Shown piece by piece: positions 45,233 to 57,600 of a stretch of DNA of 64,000 bases (its first letter is position 1; every line of letters starts with the position of its first letter). A program made the translations under genes and the position numbers. Below the pieces are notes generated by a model. That model worked only from the letters and a program-made list of their open reading frames with translations, made no database searches and was not told the DNA's origin. The DNA comes from Citrobacter arsenatis (GTDB taxonomy: Bacteria; Pseudomonadota; Gammaproteobacteria; Enterobacterales; Enterobacteriaceae): assembly GCF_004353845.1 (NCBI RefSeq), contig NZ_CP037864.1, positions 4,712,001 through 4,776,000 on the forward strand, given 5' to 3'.

Positions 45233-45447
45233 GCAATAAGAATTAAATCTTTATATAAGACAAAACGTTGGTTTATAGCACTCAATGTATAATAAAATTA
45301 TTATAGATTCGCCTCACATATCCATGATTTGAAATTAGCATTTTTTCAGTTCTTCGTAACACCGTGTTTTCTTTTCATTATTCTCACGCCATCAATATTA
45401 ACGTCCGAAATTGTTATCCTGCGTCCTGTCTGATTTTTAAATTTTTT

Positions 45448-45572
45448 GCGCCGAAATGTGGCTTACGTTTCAATTTTGCACCACTTCAGGGCGCTGCATT
45501 TATTTTTTCCTGTCTACACTCTGCATATTGCGTCGAATAATCGTGCGCAAAAACCTGGCACTACCTTTGCTT
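45448..45572 (+). promoter_or_regulatory. Sigma-54 promoter and candidate NtrC sites of yhdWXYZ
   Basis: TGGCACTACCTTTGCTT at 45556-45572 has the -24 GG and -12 GC exactly 10 bases apart, an excellent sigma-54 promoter. Two imperfect palindromes upstream, GCGCCGAAATGTGGC (45448-45462) and GCACCACTTCAGGGC (45478-45492), resemble NtrC sites; their centres are 30 bp apart and about 125 and 95 bp before the expected start. The rest of the 459-bp gap (from 45199) shows no gene. Confidence 0.75.
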
Positions 45573-45657
45573 AAAAGAGTATGGCCATAGCCACAGACAG
45601 GTAAAAAACGTTTTCAGAACGTTTCCATAACAATAATTCCTCCACACAGGATGCTCT

Positions 45658-46683
45658 ATGAAAAAGATGATAATAGCCAGCCTGGCTGCGGCCGGCGTGC
45701 TGCTTGCGGTTGCAAATCAGGCACATGCCGGCGCAACACTTGATGCCGTAAAGAAAAAAGGTTTTGTGCAGTGTGGGATCAGTGACGGGTTGCCTGGCTT
45801 TTCTTACGCCGATGCAAGCGGTAAGTTTTCTGGTATTGATGTCGACGTATGTCGTGGCGTTGCCTCTGCCGTATTTGGCGATGATAGCAAAGTGAAATAT
45901 ACCCCGCTCACCGCCAAGGAACGCTTTACCGCGTTACAGTCTGGTGAAGTCGACATGCTCTCTCGTAACACCACATGGACCTCTTCTCGTGATGCTGGGA
46001 TGGGGATGTCTTTCACGGGCGTAACTTATTACGACGGCATTGGTTTTCTTACTCACAATAAAGCAGGCCTAAAAAGCGCTAAAGAGTTGGATGGCGCAAC
46101 GGTTTGTATTCAGGCAGGAACAGATACTGAACTGAACGTAGCTGACTACTTTAAAGCCAACAACATGAAGTACACCCCCGTCACCTTTGACCGCTCGGAT
46201 GAATCCGCTAAAGCTCTGGAATCTGGACGCTGCGACACGCTGGCTTCCGACCAGTCTCAGCTGTACGCCCTGCGAATCAAGCTGAGTAATCCTGCGGAGT
46301 GGATTGTCCTGCCAGAAGTTATTTCTAAAGAACCGCTGGGACCTGTCGTACGTCGTGGGGACGATGAGTGGTTCTCCATTGTTCGCTGGACGCTGTTCGC
46401 CATGCTGAATGCGGAAGAAATGGGTGTTAACTCGAAAAACGTCGATGAAAAAGCGGCTAATCCTGCAACGCCGGATATGGCACACCTGCTAGGCAAAGAA
46501 GGGGATTACGGCAAGGATCTGAAGCTTGATAACAAATGGGCTTACAACATTATCAAGCAGGTTGGTAACTACTCAGAGATCTTTGAGCGGAACGTTGGAT
46601 CGGAAAGTCCACTGAAGATCAAGCGTGGGCAGAACAACCTCTGGAATAACGGTGGCATTCAATATGCACCACCGGTGCGCTAA
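45658..46683 (+). CDS. yhdW: Amino-acid ABC transporter substrate-binding protein YhdW
   Basis: Periplasmic binding protein of the AapJ/BztA type for polar and general L-amino acids. 341 residues with a signal peptide cut after AHA (residue 24), then GFVQCGISDGLPGFSYAD and the typical VDVCRGVASAVFGD. It is uninterrupted here, whereas the E. coli K-12 copy is annotated as a pseudogene. First gene after the sigma-54 promoter. Confidence 0.94.
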   Translation: MKKMIIASLAAAGVLLAVANQAHAGATLDAVKKKGFVQCGISDGLPGFSYADASGKFSGIDVDVCRGVASAVFGDDSKVKYTPLTAKERFTALQSGEVDMLSRNTTWTSSRDAGMGMSFTGVTYYDGIGFLTHNKAGLKSAKELDGATVCIQAGTDTELNVADYFKANNMKYTPVTFDRSDESAKALESGRCDTLASDQSQLYALRIKLSNPAEWIVLPEVISKEPLGPVVRRGDDEWFSIVRWTLFAMLNAEEMGVNSKNVDEKAANPATPDMAHLLGKEGDYGKDLKLDNKWAYNIIKQVGNYSEIFERNVGSESPLKIKRGQNNLWNNGGIQYAPPVR

Positions 46684-46752
46684 TGCGTAGTGATGTAACG
46701 GGCGCCGCAACTGCGGCGCTCAGCCCAGAGTCATAGTTACCGAGGTTTTCTT

Positions 46753-47934
46753 ATGTTCCATCGCCGCTCAACCGTAAAAGGATCGTTATCCTTTTCTAAC
46801 CCTGCGGTCCGCGCCTGGTTATTTCAAATACTCGCCGTCATTGCGGTTATTAGCATTGCGGTCTATCTCATTCATAACACGATAAATAACCTGAACAATA
46901 GCGGTATTACCTCGGGGTTTTCTTTTCTCGATCGCAGCGCGGGATTTGGTATTGTCCAGCATCTGATTGATTACGAACAAGGCGATACGTATGGCCGTGT
47001 CTTTGTGGTTGGCCTGCTCAATACACTATTAGTTTCTGCGTTGTGTATCGTTTTCGCTTCTATTCTTGGCTTTTTTCTCGGGTTGGCACGCCTGTCGGAT
47101 AACTGGTTATTGCGAAAGCTCTCGACAATCTACATCGAAACATTCCGCAATATACCGCCGCTGCTGCAGATCTTCTTCTGGTATTTCGCCGTATTACGTA
47201 ACCTCCCTGGTCCACGTCAGGCCGTTAACGCGCTGGATTTAATGTTTCTCAGCAACCGGGGGCTCTATATTCCGGCACCGCAAATAGGTGAAGGTTTTTT
47301 TGCCTTTTGCGCCGCTGTCATTATCGCTATCGTCGTCACCATCGGCCTGTTTCGCTTCAACAGAATGCACCAGACCAAAACCGGCCAGCTACGTCGGACC
47401 TGGCCCACGGCACTGGCGCTGATCGTGCTTTTACCGTTAATTGCACAGTGGATGTTTGGCGTAGCGCTTCACTGGGATATCCCCGTGCTTCGCGGTTTCA
47501 ACTTCCGTGGCGGTATGGTGCTTATTCCCGAACTGGCAGCCCTGACGCTGGCACTTTCGGTGTATACCTCGGCGTTTATTGCAGAAATTATTCGGGCGGG
47601 AATTCAGGCTGTTCCTTATGGCCAACATGAAGCCGCACGCTCGCTGGGTCTGCCAAATCCGGTAACACTGCGTCAGGTGATCATCCCACAGGCGCTGCGT
47701 GTCATCATTCCCCCATTAACCAGCCAGTATCTGAATATCGTCAAGAACTCCTCACTTGCGGCCGCGATTGGCTACCCGGATATGGTTTCGCTGTTTGCCG
47801 GCACAGTACTCAATCAAACAGGACAAGCTATCGAAACTATTGCCATCACGATGTCGGTGTACTTGATCATCAGCCTGAGCATTTCTCTGCTGATGAATAT
47901 TTATAACCGCCGTATTGCACTGATTGAGCGCTAA
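46753..47934 (+). CDS. yhdX: Amino-acid ABC transporter permease YhdX
   Basis: First membrane subunit (AapQ-like). 393 residues, eight or so membrane helices; the ATPase-contact EAA loop reads EAARSLGLPNPVTLRQVIIPQALRVI in part, near residues 295-320. The long insertion of polar sequence between helices in the middle is typical of the AapQ/BztB branch. Confidence 0.93.
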   Translation: MFHRRSTVKGSLSFSNPAVRAWLFQILAVIAVISIAVYLIHNTINNLNNSGITSGFSFLDRSAGFGIVQHLIDYEQGDTYGRVFVVGLLNTLLVSALCIVFASILGFFLGLARLSDNWLLRKLSTIYIETFRNIPPLLQIFFWYFAVLRNLPGPRQAVNALDLMFLSNRGLYIPAPQIGEGFFAFCAAVIIAIVVTIGLFRFNRMHQTKTGQLRRTWPTALALIVLLPLIAQWMFGVALHWDIPVLRGFNFRGGMVLIPELAALTLALSVYTSAFIAEIIRAGIQAVPYGQHEAARSLGLPNPVTLRQVIIPQALRVIIPPLTSQYLNIVKNSSLAAAIGYPDMVSLFAGTVLNQTGQAIETIAITMSVYLIISLSISLLMNIYNRRIALIER

Positions 47935-47940
47935 GGAGCC

Positions 47941-49047
47941 ATGATGACAAAAGCACTGCTGTCTCACCCCTCGCGCCAGAGCGGTAACCCGGCAAATCGC
48001 AGTCTACTTTGGGTGCGTAAAAACCTGTTCTCCAGTTGGTCAAACAGCCTGCTCACGCTGCTGTGCATATGGCTGATTTGGTCATTCCTGCCACCGCTGT
48101 TGAACTGGGTTTTCTTTCAGGCCAACTGGGTAGGTTCTACCCGAGCAGACTGTACCAAAGCCGGGGCCTGCTGGGTGTTCATTCATGAACGTTTTGGACA
48201 ATTCATGTATGGGCTTTATCCCCACGATCAACGCTGGCGCGTAAATCTGGCCCTGATAATTGGTTTGCTGTCTATCGTTCCCATGTTCTGGAAATCCATC
48301 CCGCTGCGTGGCCGCTATATCGCCGTCTGGGCCGTTGTTTATCCAGTGGTAGTCTGGTGGCTGATGTACGGTGGTTTTTTCGGCCTTGAACGCGTAGAAA
48401 CCCGGCAGTGGGGTGGATTAACGCTGACGCTGATCATCGCATCTGTGGGTATTGCGGGCGCACTTCCCTGGGGCATTCTATTGGCATTGGGACGTCGTTC
48501 TCATATGCCAGTCGTGCGGGTTTTATCCGTGATTTTCATTGAGTTCTGGCGCGGCGTACCGTTAATAACCGTTCTGTTTATGTCCTCGGTCATGCTTCCT
48601 CTGTTTATGTCTGAAGGGACCAGCATCGACAAGCTTATCCGGGCGCTTGTCGGCGTTATTCTTTTCCAGTCAGCCTATGTCGCAGAAGTGGTTCGCGGAG
48701 GATTACAGGCCCTACCAAAAGGTCAGTATGAAGCCGCTGAATCACTGGCGTTAGGGTACTGGAAAACACAAGGGCTGGTTATTCTCCCGCAAGCCCTCAA
48801 GCTGGTTATTCCGGGTCTGGTTAACACGATTATCGCCTTATTCAAGGATACCAGTCTGGTCATCATCATCGGCTTATTTGATCTTTTCAGTAGCGTGCAG
48901 CAGGCCACTGTGGACCCCGCGTGGTTGGGTATGTCGACGGAAGGATATGTTTTCGCCGCACTGATTTACTGGATCTTCTGTTTCAGCATGTCGCGTTACA
49001 GCCAACATTTGGAAAAACGTTTTAACACCGGGCGTACACCGCACTGA
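47941..49047 (+). CDS. yhdY: Amino-acid ABC transporter permease YhdY
   Basis: Second membrane subunit (AapM-like), 368 residues, starting 6 bases after yhdX. The EAA loop is EAAESLALGYWKTQGLVILPQ near residue 265. Two consecutive ATGs are possible starts; the first follows AAGGAGCC. Confidence 0.93.
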   Translation: MMTKALLSHPSRQSGNPANRSLLWVRKNLFSSWSNSLLTLLCIWLIWSFLPPLLNWVFFQANWVGSTRADCTKAGACWVFIHERFGQFMYGLYPHDQRWRVNLALIIGLLSIVPMFWKSIPLRGRYIAVWAVVYPVVVWWLMYGGFFGLERVETRQWGGLTLTLIIASVGIAGALPWGILLALGRRSHMPVVRVLSVIFIEFWRGVPLITVLFMSSVMLPLFMSEGTSIDKLIRALVGVILFQSAYVAEVVRGGLQALPKGQYEAAESLALGYWKTQGLVILPQALKLVIPGLVNTIIALFKDTSLVIIIGLFDLFSSVQQATVDPAWLGMSTEGYVFAALIYWIFCFSMSRYSQHLEKRFNTGRTPH

Positions 49048-49054
49048 GGAATTT

Positions 49055-49813
49055 ATGAGCCAATTATTAATGCAGTCTACTGACGCGATGATTACGCTGG
49101 AAAACGTCAACAAATGGTACGGACAGTTTCATGTCCTGAAAAACATCAACCTGAAGGTAAAACAGGGGGAACGCATCGTGTTGTGCGGACCTTCCGGTTC
49201 GGGCAAATCGACAACTATCCGCTGTATCAACCATCTGGAAGAGCATCAGCAAGGACGTATTGTGGTGGATGGGATAGAACTCAATGAAGACATCCGCAAT
49301 ATTGAGCGTGTCAGGCAAGAAGTAGGTATGGTCTTTCAGCACTTTAATCTCTTTCCTCATTTGACGGTCCTGCAAAACTGCACTCTGGCACCAATCTGGG
49401 TGCAAAAGATGCCGAAAAAAGAGGCTGAGGTACTGGCAATGCACTACCTTGAGCGAGTTCGAATTGCCGAACATGCGCATAAATATCCCGGGCAAATCTC
49501 TGGTGGACAGCAACAGCGTGTAGCCATTGCTCGCTCGCTGTGCATGAAACCCAAAATAATGTTGTTTGATGAGCCTACATCAGCGTTAGATCCTGAAATG
49601 GTGAAAGAAGTGCTGGATACCATGATAGGTCTGGCGCAATCAGGCATGACCATGCTTTGTGTTACCCATGAGATGGGCTTTGCCCGCACAGTGGCCGACC
49701 GGGTAATCTTTATGGATCTTGGTGAAATTGTGGAACAGGCACCACCGGATGAATTTTTTGCTCATCCTAAATCTGAACGCACTCGCGCGTTTTTGTCGCA
49801 GGTTATCCATTAA
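49055..49813 (+). CDS. yhdZ: Amino-acid ABC transporter ATP-binding protein YhdZ
   Basis: Drives the YhdXY permease. 252 residues with Walker A GPSGSGKSTT near 46, signature ISGGQQQRVAIARS near 150 and Walker B KIMLFDEPTSALDPE near 170, as in polar amino-acid importers. GAGGAA precedes the ATG, 7 bases after yhdY. The rRNA T2 hairpin beyond it can also end this transcript. Confidence 0.96.
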   Translation: MSQLLMQSTDAMITLENVNKWYGQFHVLKNINLKVKQGERIVLCGPSGSGKSTTIRCINHLEEHQQGRIVVDGIELNEDIRNIERVRQEVGMVFQHFNLFPHLTVLQNCTLAPIWVQKMPKKEAEVLAMHYLERVRIAEHAHKYPGQISGGQQQRVAIARSLCMKPKIMLFDEPTSALDPEMVKEVLDTMIGLAQSGMTMLCVTHEMGFARTVADRVIFMDLGEIVEQAPPDEFFAHPKSERTRAFLSQVIH

Positions 49814-49862
49814 AGCCATATGCCGGATACAGTTCTGGCATTTTTACCGTGTATCAAACGCA

Positions 49863-49890
49863 AAAAGGCCATCCTGACGGATGGCCTTTT
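49863..49890. terminator. rRNA operon terminator T2
   Basis: AAAAGGCCATCC pairs with GGATGGCCTTTT around TGAC. The sequence matches the rrnB T2 terminator as I know it, and can act on both the rRNA operon (minus) and yhdZ (plus). Confidence 0.9.
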
Positions 49891-49893
49891 CAC

Positions 49894-49917
49894 TTATTTG
49901 ATGTCTGGCAGTTTATG
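49894..49917 (-). pseudogene. 5S rRNA gene remnant between T1 and T2
   Basis: TTATTTGATGTCTGGCAGTTTAT repeats the 3' end and flank of the neighbouring 5S gene (ATGTCTGGCAGTT at 50070) and then diverges into the T1-T2 spacer. It is a fossil of an extra 5S copy, and includes the T-for-C variant of the distal gene. Confidence 0.7.
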
Positions 49918-50026
49918 GCGGGCGTCCTGCCCGCCACCCTCCGGGCCGTTGCTGCGCAACGTTCAAATCCGCTCCCGGCGGATTTGTCCTCCTCAGGAGA
50001 GCGCTCACCGACAGACCACAGATAAA

Positions 50027-50060
50027 ACAAAAGGCCCGGTCGAAAGACCGGGCCTTTTGT
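50027..50060 (-). terminator. rRNA operon terminator T1
   Basis: A 15-bp perfect stem, ACAAAAGGCCCGGTC with GACCGGGCCTTTTGT, around a GAAA tetraloop. It lies 9 bases beyond the distal 5S gene and corresponds to rrnB T1. Confidence 0.95.
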
Positions 50061-50069
50061 TCTTATTTG

Positions 50070-50189
50070 ATGTCTGGCAGTTCCCTACTCTCGCATGGGG
50101 AGACCCCACACTACCATCGGCGCTACGGCGTTTCACTTCTGAGTTCGGCATGGGGTCAGGTGGGACCACCGCGCTACAGCCGCCAGACA
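50070..50189 (-). rRNA. rrfF: 5S ribosomal RNA, distal copy
   Basis: 120 bases, the complete 5S rRNA. It differs from the other copy at 50314-50433 only at RNA position 3 and the opposing position 118, so that a C-G pair in the terminal stem becomes U-A. Confidence 0.98.
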
Positions 50190-50225
50190 AATTCTTTTCT
50201 AAGTGCCGAACTTTAACCGAAAAAC

Positions 50226-50301
50226 TGGTGCTGATACCCAGAGTCGAACTGGGGACCTCACCCTTACCAAGGGTGCGCTCTACCAACTGAGCCATATCAG
50301 C
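50226..50301 (-). tRNA. thrV: tRNA-Thr (anticodon GGT)
   Basis: 76 bases with CCA encoded. Reads GCTGATATGGCTCAGTTGGT at its 5' end; anticodon loop holds GGT. Lies between the two 5S genes, as thrV does in E. coli rrnD, and is cut from the rRNA transcript. Confidence 0.97.
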
Positions 50302-50313
50302 ACACTAAATTTG

Positions 50314-50433
50314 ATGCCTGGCAGTTCCCTACTCTCGCATGGGGAGACCCCACACTACCATCGGCGCTACGGCGTTTCACTTCTGAGTTCGGCATGGGGT
50401 CAGGTGGGACCACCGCGCTACAGCCGCCAGGCA
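50314..50433 (-). rRNA. rrfD: 5S ribosomal RNA, proximal copy
   Basis: 120 bases, starting TGCCTGGCGG and ending CCAGGCAT. Follows 23S by 93 bases in the operon. Confidence 0.98.
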
Positions 50434-50526
50434 AATTCTGTTATCAACACACCTTTCCGGTCTGTCGATTTAATCTGTAATCAAGCTGAATCTTGCGTCT
50501 CTTCGCCAAAACATCTTCGGCGTTGT

Positions 50527-53433
<2,907 letters not shown>

Positions 53434-53567
53434 TCACAACCCGAAGATGTTTCTTTCGATTCATCATCGACTTGCAAAAATTTGAGAGACTCGAACACAC
53501 CATTTTTCATTTCTTGTTTACGGAGAAATGAAACAGTGTGTCGTTTCAATTTTCAGCTTGATCCAGA

Positions 53568-53580
53568 TTTTTAAAGAGCA
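53568..53580 (-). promoter_or_regulatory. boxA antitermination site in the 16S-23S spacer
   Basis: TGCTCTTTAAAAA on the minus strand, between tRNA-Ala and 23S, resembles the NusB/S10-binding boxA that keeps polymerase resistant to Rho through the 23S gene. Confidence 0.75.
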
Positions 53581-53647
53581 AAACTTCGCAGTGAACCTTT
53601 TCAGGTACACTCTGAAGTTTTCTTGTGTTGTTGCAGTAAGTAAAGGA

Positions 53648-53723
53648 TGGTGGAGCTATGCGGGATCGAACCGCAGACCTCCTGCGTGCAAGGCAGGCGC
53701 TCTCCCAGCTGAGCTATAACCCC
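53648..53723 (-). tRNA. alaU: tRNA-Ala (anticodon TGC)
   Basis: 76 bases with CCA encoded. The G3-U70 pair that alanyl-tRNA synthetase recognises is present. Its 5' end is GGGGTTATAG, so position 5 is U facing G68, a wobble pair where the E. coli gene, as I recall, has C. Loop base 32 is C. Confidence 0.97.
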
Positions 53724-53749
53724 ATCGTAAATGCTAATCTCTGTACCCT

Positions 53750-53831
53750 AATTCGTTTCCGGGCAAGGCGCGGTGGTGCGAAGCATACTGAAGTATGCGA
53801 GCATCGCCGTAACACAGCACGGAGGCGAATT
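53750..53831. repeat. Long hairpin between tRNA-Ala and tRNA-Ile
   Basis: A near-palindromic 82-base stretch. The tip is GCATAC-TGAA-GTATGC (53783-53798); pairing continues outward with bulges, and the base is AATTCG (53750-53755) with CGAATT (53826-53831). It fills most of the 108-base inter-tRNA spacer. Confidence 0.7.
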
Positions 53832-53908
<77 letters not shown>

Positions 53909-53979
53909 GCAGAGATTTTCTTACTGCTAATTTTCATCAGACAATCTGTGTGAGCACTACAAAGAACGTTTCTTTAAGG

Positions 53980-55521
<1,542 letters not shown>

Positions 55522-55651
55522 AAGTTTGATGCTCGTGAATTAAACTTCGTAATGAATTACGTATGTTCACTCAAGAGACTTGGTATTCATTTTTCGTCTT
55601 GCGACGTTAAGAATCCGTATCTTCGAGTGCCCACACAGATTGTCTGATAAA

Positions 55652-55664
55652 TTGTTAAAGAGCA
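55652..55664 (-). promoter_or_regulatory. boxA antitermination site in the rRNA leader
   Basis: TGCTCTTTAACAA on the minus strand, the consensus boxA recognised by NusB and S10, about 130 bases before 16S. Confidence 0.9.
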
Positions 55665-55702
55665 GTTGCGACGCGCTTTAGCGCTCTGTCGCGAGGTGGC
55701 GT

Positions 55703-55730
55703 ATATTACGCTTTCCTCTTTCAGAGTCAA
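55703..55730 (-). promoter_or_regulatory. rRNA promoter P2
   Basis: TTGACT (55725-55730) and TAATAT (55703-55708) with a 16-base spacer on the minus strand. Confidence 0.9.
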
Positions 55731-55802
55731 CCCTCATTTTCAGGTTTTTCTCTTCAACCGGACCGGCTGTTTGCGTGAAGTGATTCACATCCGCCGTGTC
55801 GA

Positions 55803-55839
55803 TGGAGGCGCATTATAGGGATCCCATTTTTTAGCACAA
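55803..55839 (-). promoter_or_regulatory. rRNA promoter P1
   Basis: TTGTGC (55834-55839) and TATAAT (55812-55817) with a 16-base spacer, then the GC-rich discriminator GCGCCTCC and a predicted start A at 55803. Such discriminators make P1 sensitive to ppGpp. AT-rich DNA just upstream (to about 55890) would hold the UP element and Fis sites. The remainder of the gap to 55993 carries the yrdA promoter side. Confidence 0.93.
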
Positions 55840-55993
55840 GTGTTTTTTGGATCTTTTTTGCTGAATGCTTGTTTTTCACCCCTTTCGCTACATTCCTGCG
55901 CAATTTGGCTGATTTTTGATAGCTAAATCACTTGCACAGTCTCAATAATCCAACCAAAGTCTTCATTACCGCTCTATTTTTGTTGAGGTAAAC

Positions 55994-56548
55994 ATGTCTG
56001 ATGTATTACGTCCTTATAAGGATCTTTTCCCACAGATCGGAAAACGCGTGATGATCGACCCCAGTAGCGTCGTTATTGGCGATACTCGTTTGGCTGATGA
56101 TGTTGGGATTTGGCCATTGGTTGCGATTCGCGGTGACGTGAATTATGTACAAATTGGCGCCCGTACAAACATTCAGGACGGCAGCGTTTTACATGTCACA
56201 CACAAATCCACATCGAATCCACAGGGTAATCCATTGATCGTGGGTGAGGATGTGACGGTCGGTCATAAGGTCATGCTACACGGCTGCATCATTGGCAACC
56301 GCGTTTTGGTTGGTATGGGATCGATTGTACTGGACGGTGTAGTGGTAGAAGACGACGTTATGATTGGGGCCGGTAGCCTGGTTCCGCAAAACAAACGCCT
56401 GGAGAGTGGATATCTATACCTGGGAAGCCCAGTTAAGCAGATCCGTCCATTAAGTGATGAAGAGAAAGCAGGCTTACAATATTCAGCTAACAACTATGTT
56501 AAATGGAAAGATGAGTATTTGAGTCAGAGTAACCAAACCCAACCCTGA
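55994..56548 (+). CDS. yrdA: Gamma-carbonic anhydrase-like hexapeptide protein YrdA
   Basis: A left-handed beta-helix protein of the gamma-carbonic anhydrase/PaaY type. 184 residues with hexapeptide repeats (about 35-145). Histidines of the family metal site are visible in VLHVTHKS and VGHKVMLHGC. E. coli YrdA binds metal but its activity is unsettled. TGAGGTAAAC precedes the ATG. Its last 25 bases overlap the end of yrdB on the other strand. Confidence 0.92.
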   Translation: MSDVLRPYKDLFPQIGKRVMIDPSSVVIGDTRLADDVGIWPLVAIRGDVNYVQIGARTNIQDGSVLHVTHKSTSNPQGNPLIVGEDVTVGHKVMLHGCIIGNRVLVGMGSIVLDGVVVEDDVMIGAGSLVPQNKRLESGYLYLGSPVKQIRPLSDEEKAGLQYSANNYVKWKDEYLSQSNQTQP

Positions 56549-56781
56549 GAGTCTTCCTGCTGGGCCTGGATCAATGCTTCAGCTTCCTCTTCCAGATCCC
56601 AGCGATGCTGTTGAAAGGTTTCCAACCACTGTTCAGGCGTGTCGCCACCAAAGCGGGACGCCAACTTCTCCCCTGAGATGGCACATGTTAGCTGCATACC
56701 ATGGACCATCGCCGGGAAAACAACGGCGCTAACATCCGTGCGCCATTCTTCTCGATCGGGAAACTGGATCGCCTGATTCAT
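56524..56781 (-). CDS. yrdB: DUF1488 protein YrdB
   Basis: An 85-residue cytoplasmic protein, MNQAIQFPDREEWRTDVSAV at its start, of unknown function. Its start overlaps the aroE stop by 4 bases, so it is the last gene of the minus-strand run yrdD-tsaC-aroE-yrdB. It overlaps yrdA 3' to 3'. Confidence 0.9.
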   Translation of the reverse strand: MNQAIQFPDREEWRTDVSAVVFPAMVHGMQLTCAISGEKLASRFGGDTPEQWLETFQQHRWDLEEEAEALIQAQQEDSQGWVWLL

Positions 56782-57599
56782 GCCGATAATTCCTGTTGCA
56801 TGCTTTTAATGACGGGTTCAATCTGCGGCAAAACCCCATGCCAGAGTAAAACGGCGTGCGCGGCCTGGCCCACCAGCATTCCCAGGCCATCGGCATACTG
56901 TTTCGCCCCATGTTCGGCACACCAGGAAAGGAACGGTGTAATCCCTTGCTGATAAAACATGTCATAACAATAGACAGATGAGTGGATAAGAGATGTCGGA
57001 ATAGCCGGTATCTCACCGCTAATTCCGCTGGATGTCGCGTTAATAATCAGATCAAAACTGTAATTATCAAGCTCGTCCATACCCACCGCCTGCACGCTGC
57101 CGGTATGGGAGAAGATTTGTGCCAGTTCTTCAGCGCGCGAAGCAGTACGGTTAACGATAGTCACCGCACAATCCATAGAAAGAAGAGGTAATAAAACCCC
57201 ACGGGATGCACCGCCAGCGCCAATCAGCAGAACTCGCGAACCAGGACGAATGAAAGATAAACGTTCAAGATCGCTTAATAAGCCGATGCCATCCGTGTTA
57301 TCCCCCAATAAACGCCCGTCCTCCAGCCGTTTAAGGGTATTGACTGCTCCAGCAAGCGATGCCCGCTCCGTTAGTTCATCGGCACGTGCAAATGCCTCTT
57401 CTTTAAAAGGCACGGTAACATTTGCCCCCTTCCCGCCCTCAGCAAAAAAAGCGTTCAGCGTATTCACGAAATCATTGATGGGTGCCAGTACACGTCCATA
57501 GGAATGATCAATCTTCAACTGCTCTGCAAATTGCTGATGAATAAAGGGCGATTTACTGTGCGCTATCGGATTACCAAAAACAGCATAGGCTTCTTTCAT
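56778..57599 (-). CDS. aroE: Shikimate dehydrogenase (NADP)
   Basis: Reduces 3-dehydroshikimate to shikimate in aromatic amino acid synthesis. 273 residues: substrate motif NPIAHSKSPFIHQ near the start, catalytic Lys in VTVPFKEEAF near 65, Asp in GDNTDGIG near 102, NADP-binding GAGGASRGVLL near 130. Starts 1 base after the tsaC stop. Confidence 0.97.
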   Translation of the reverse strand: MKEAYAVFGNPIAHSKSPFIHQQFAEQLKIDHSYGRVLAPINDFVNTLNAFFAEGGKGANVTVPFKEEAFARADELTERASLAGAVNTLKRLEDGRLLGDNTDGIGLLSDLERLSFIRPGSRVLLIGAGGASRGVLLPLLSMDCAVTIVNRTASRAEELAQIFSHTGSVQAVGMDELDNYSFDLIINATSSGISGEIPAIPTSLIHSSVYCYDMFYQQGITPFLSWCAEHGAKQYADGLGMLVGQAAHAVLLWHGVLPQIEPVIKSMQQELSA

Positions 57600-57600
57600 A

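Noticed and set aside
49820..50290. 156-codon plus-strand frame after yhdZ
   Set aside because: It runs through both rRNA terminators, the distal 5S gene and tRNA-Thr.
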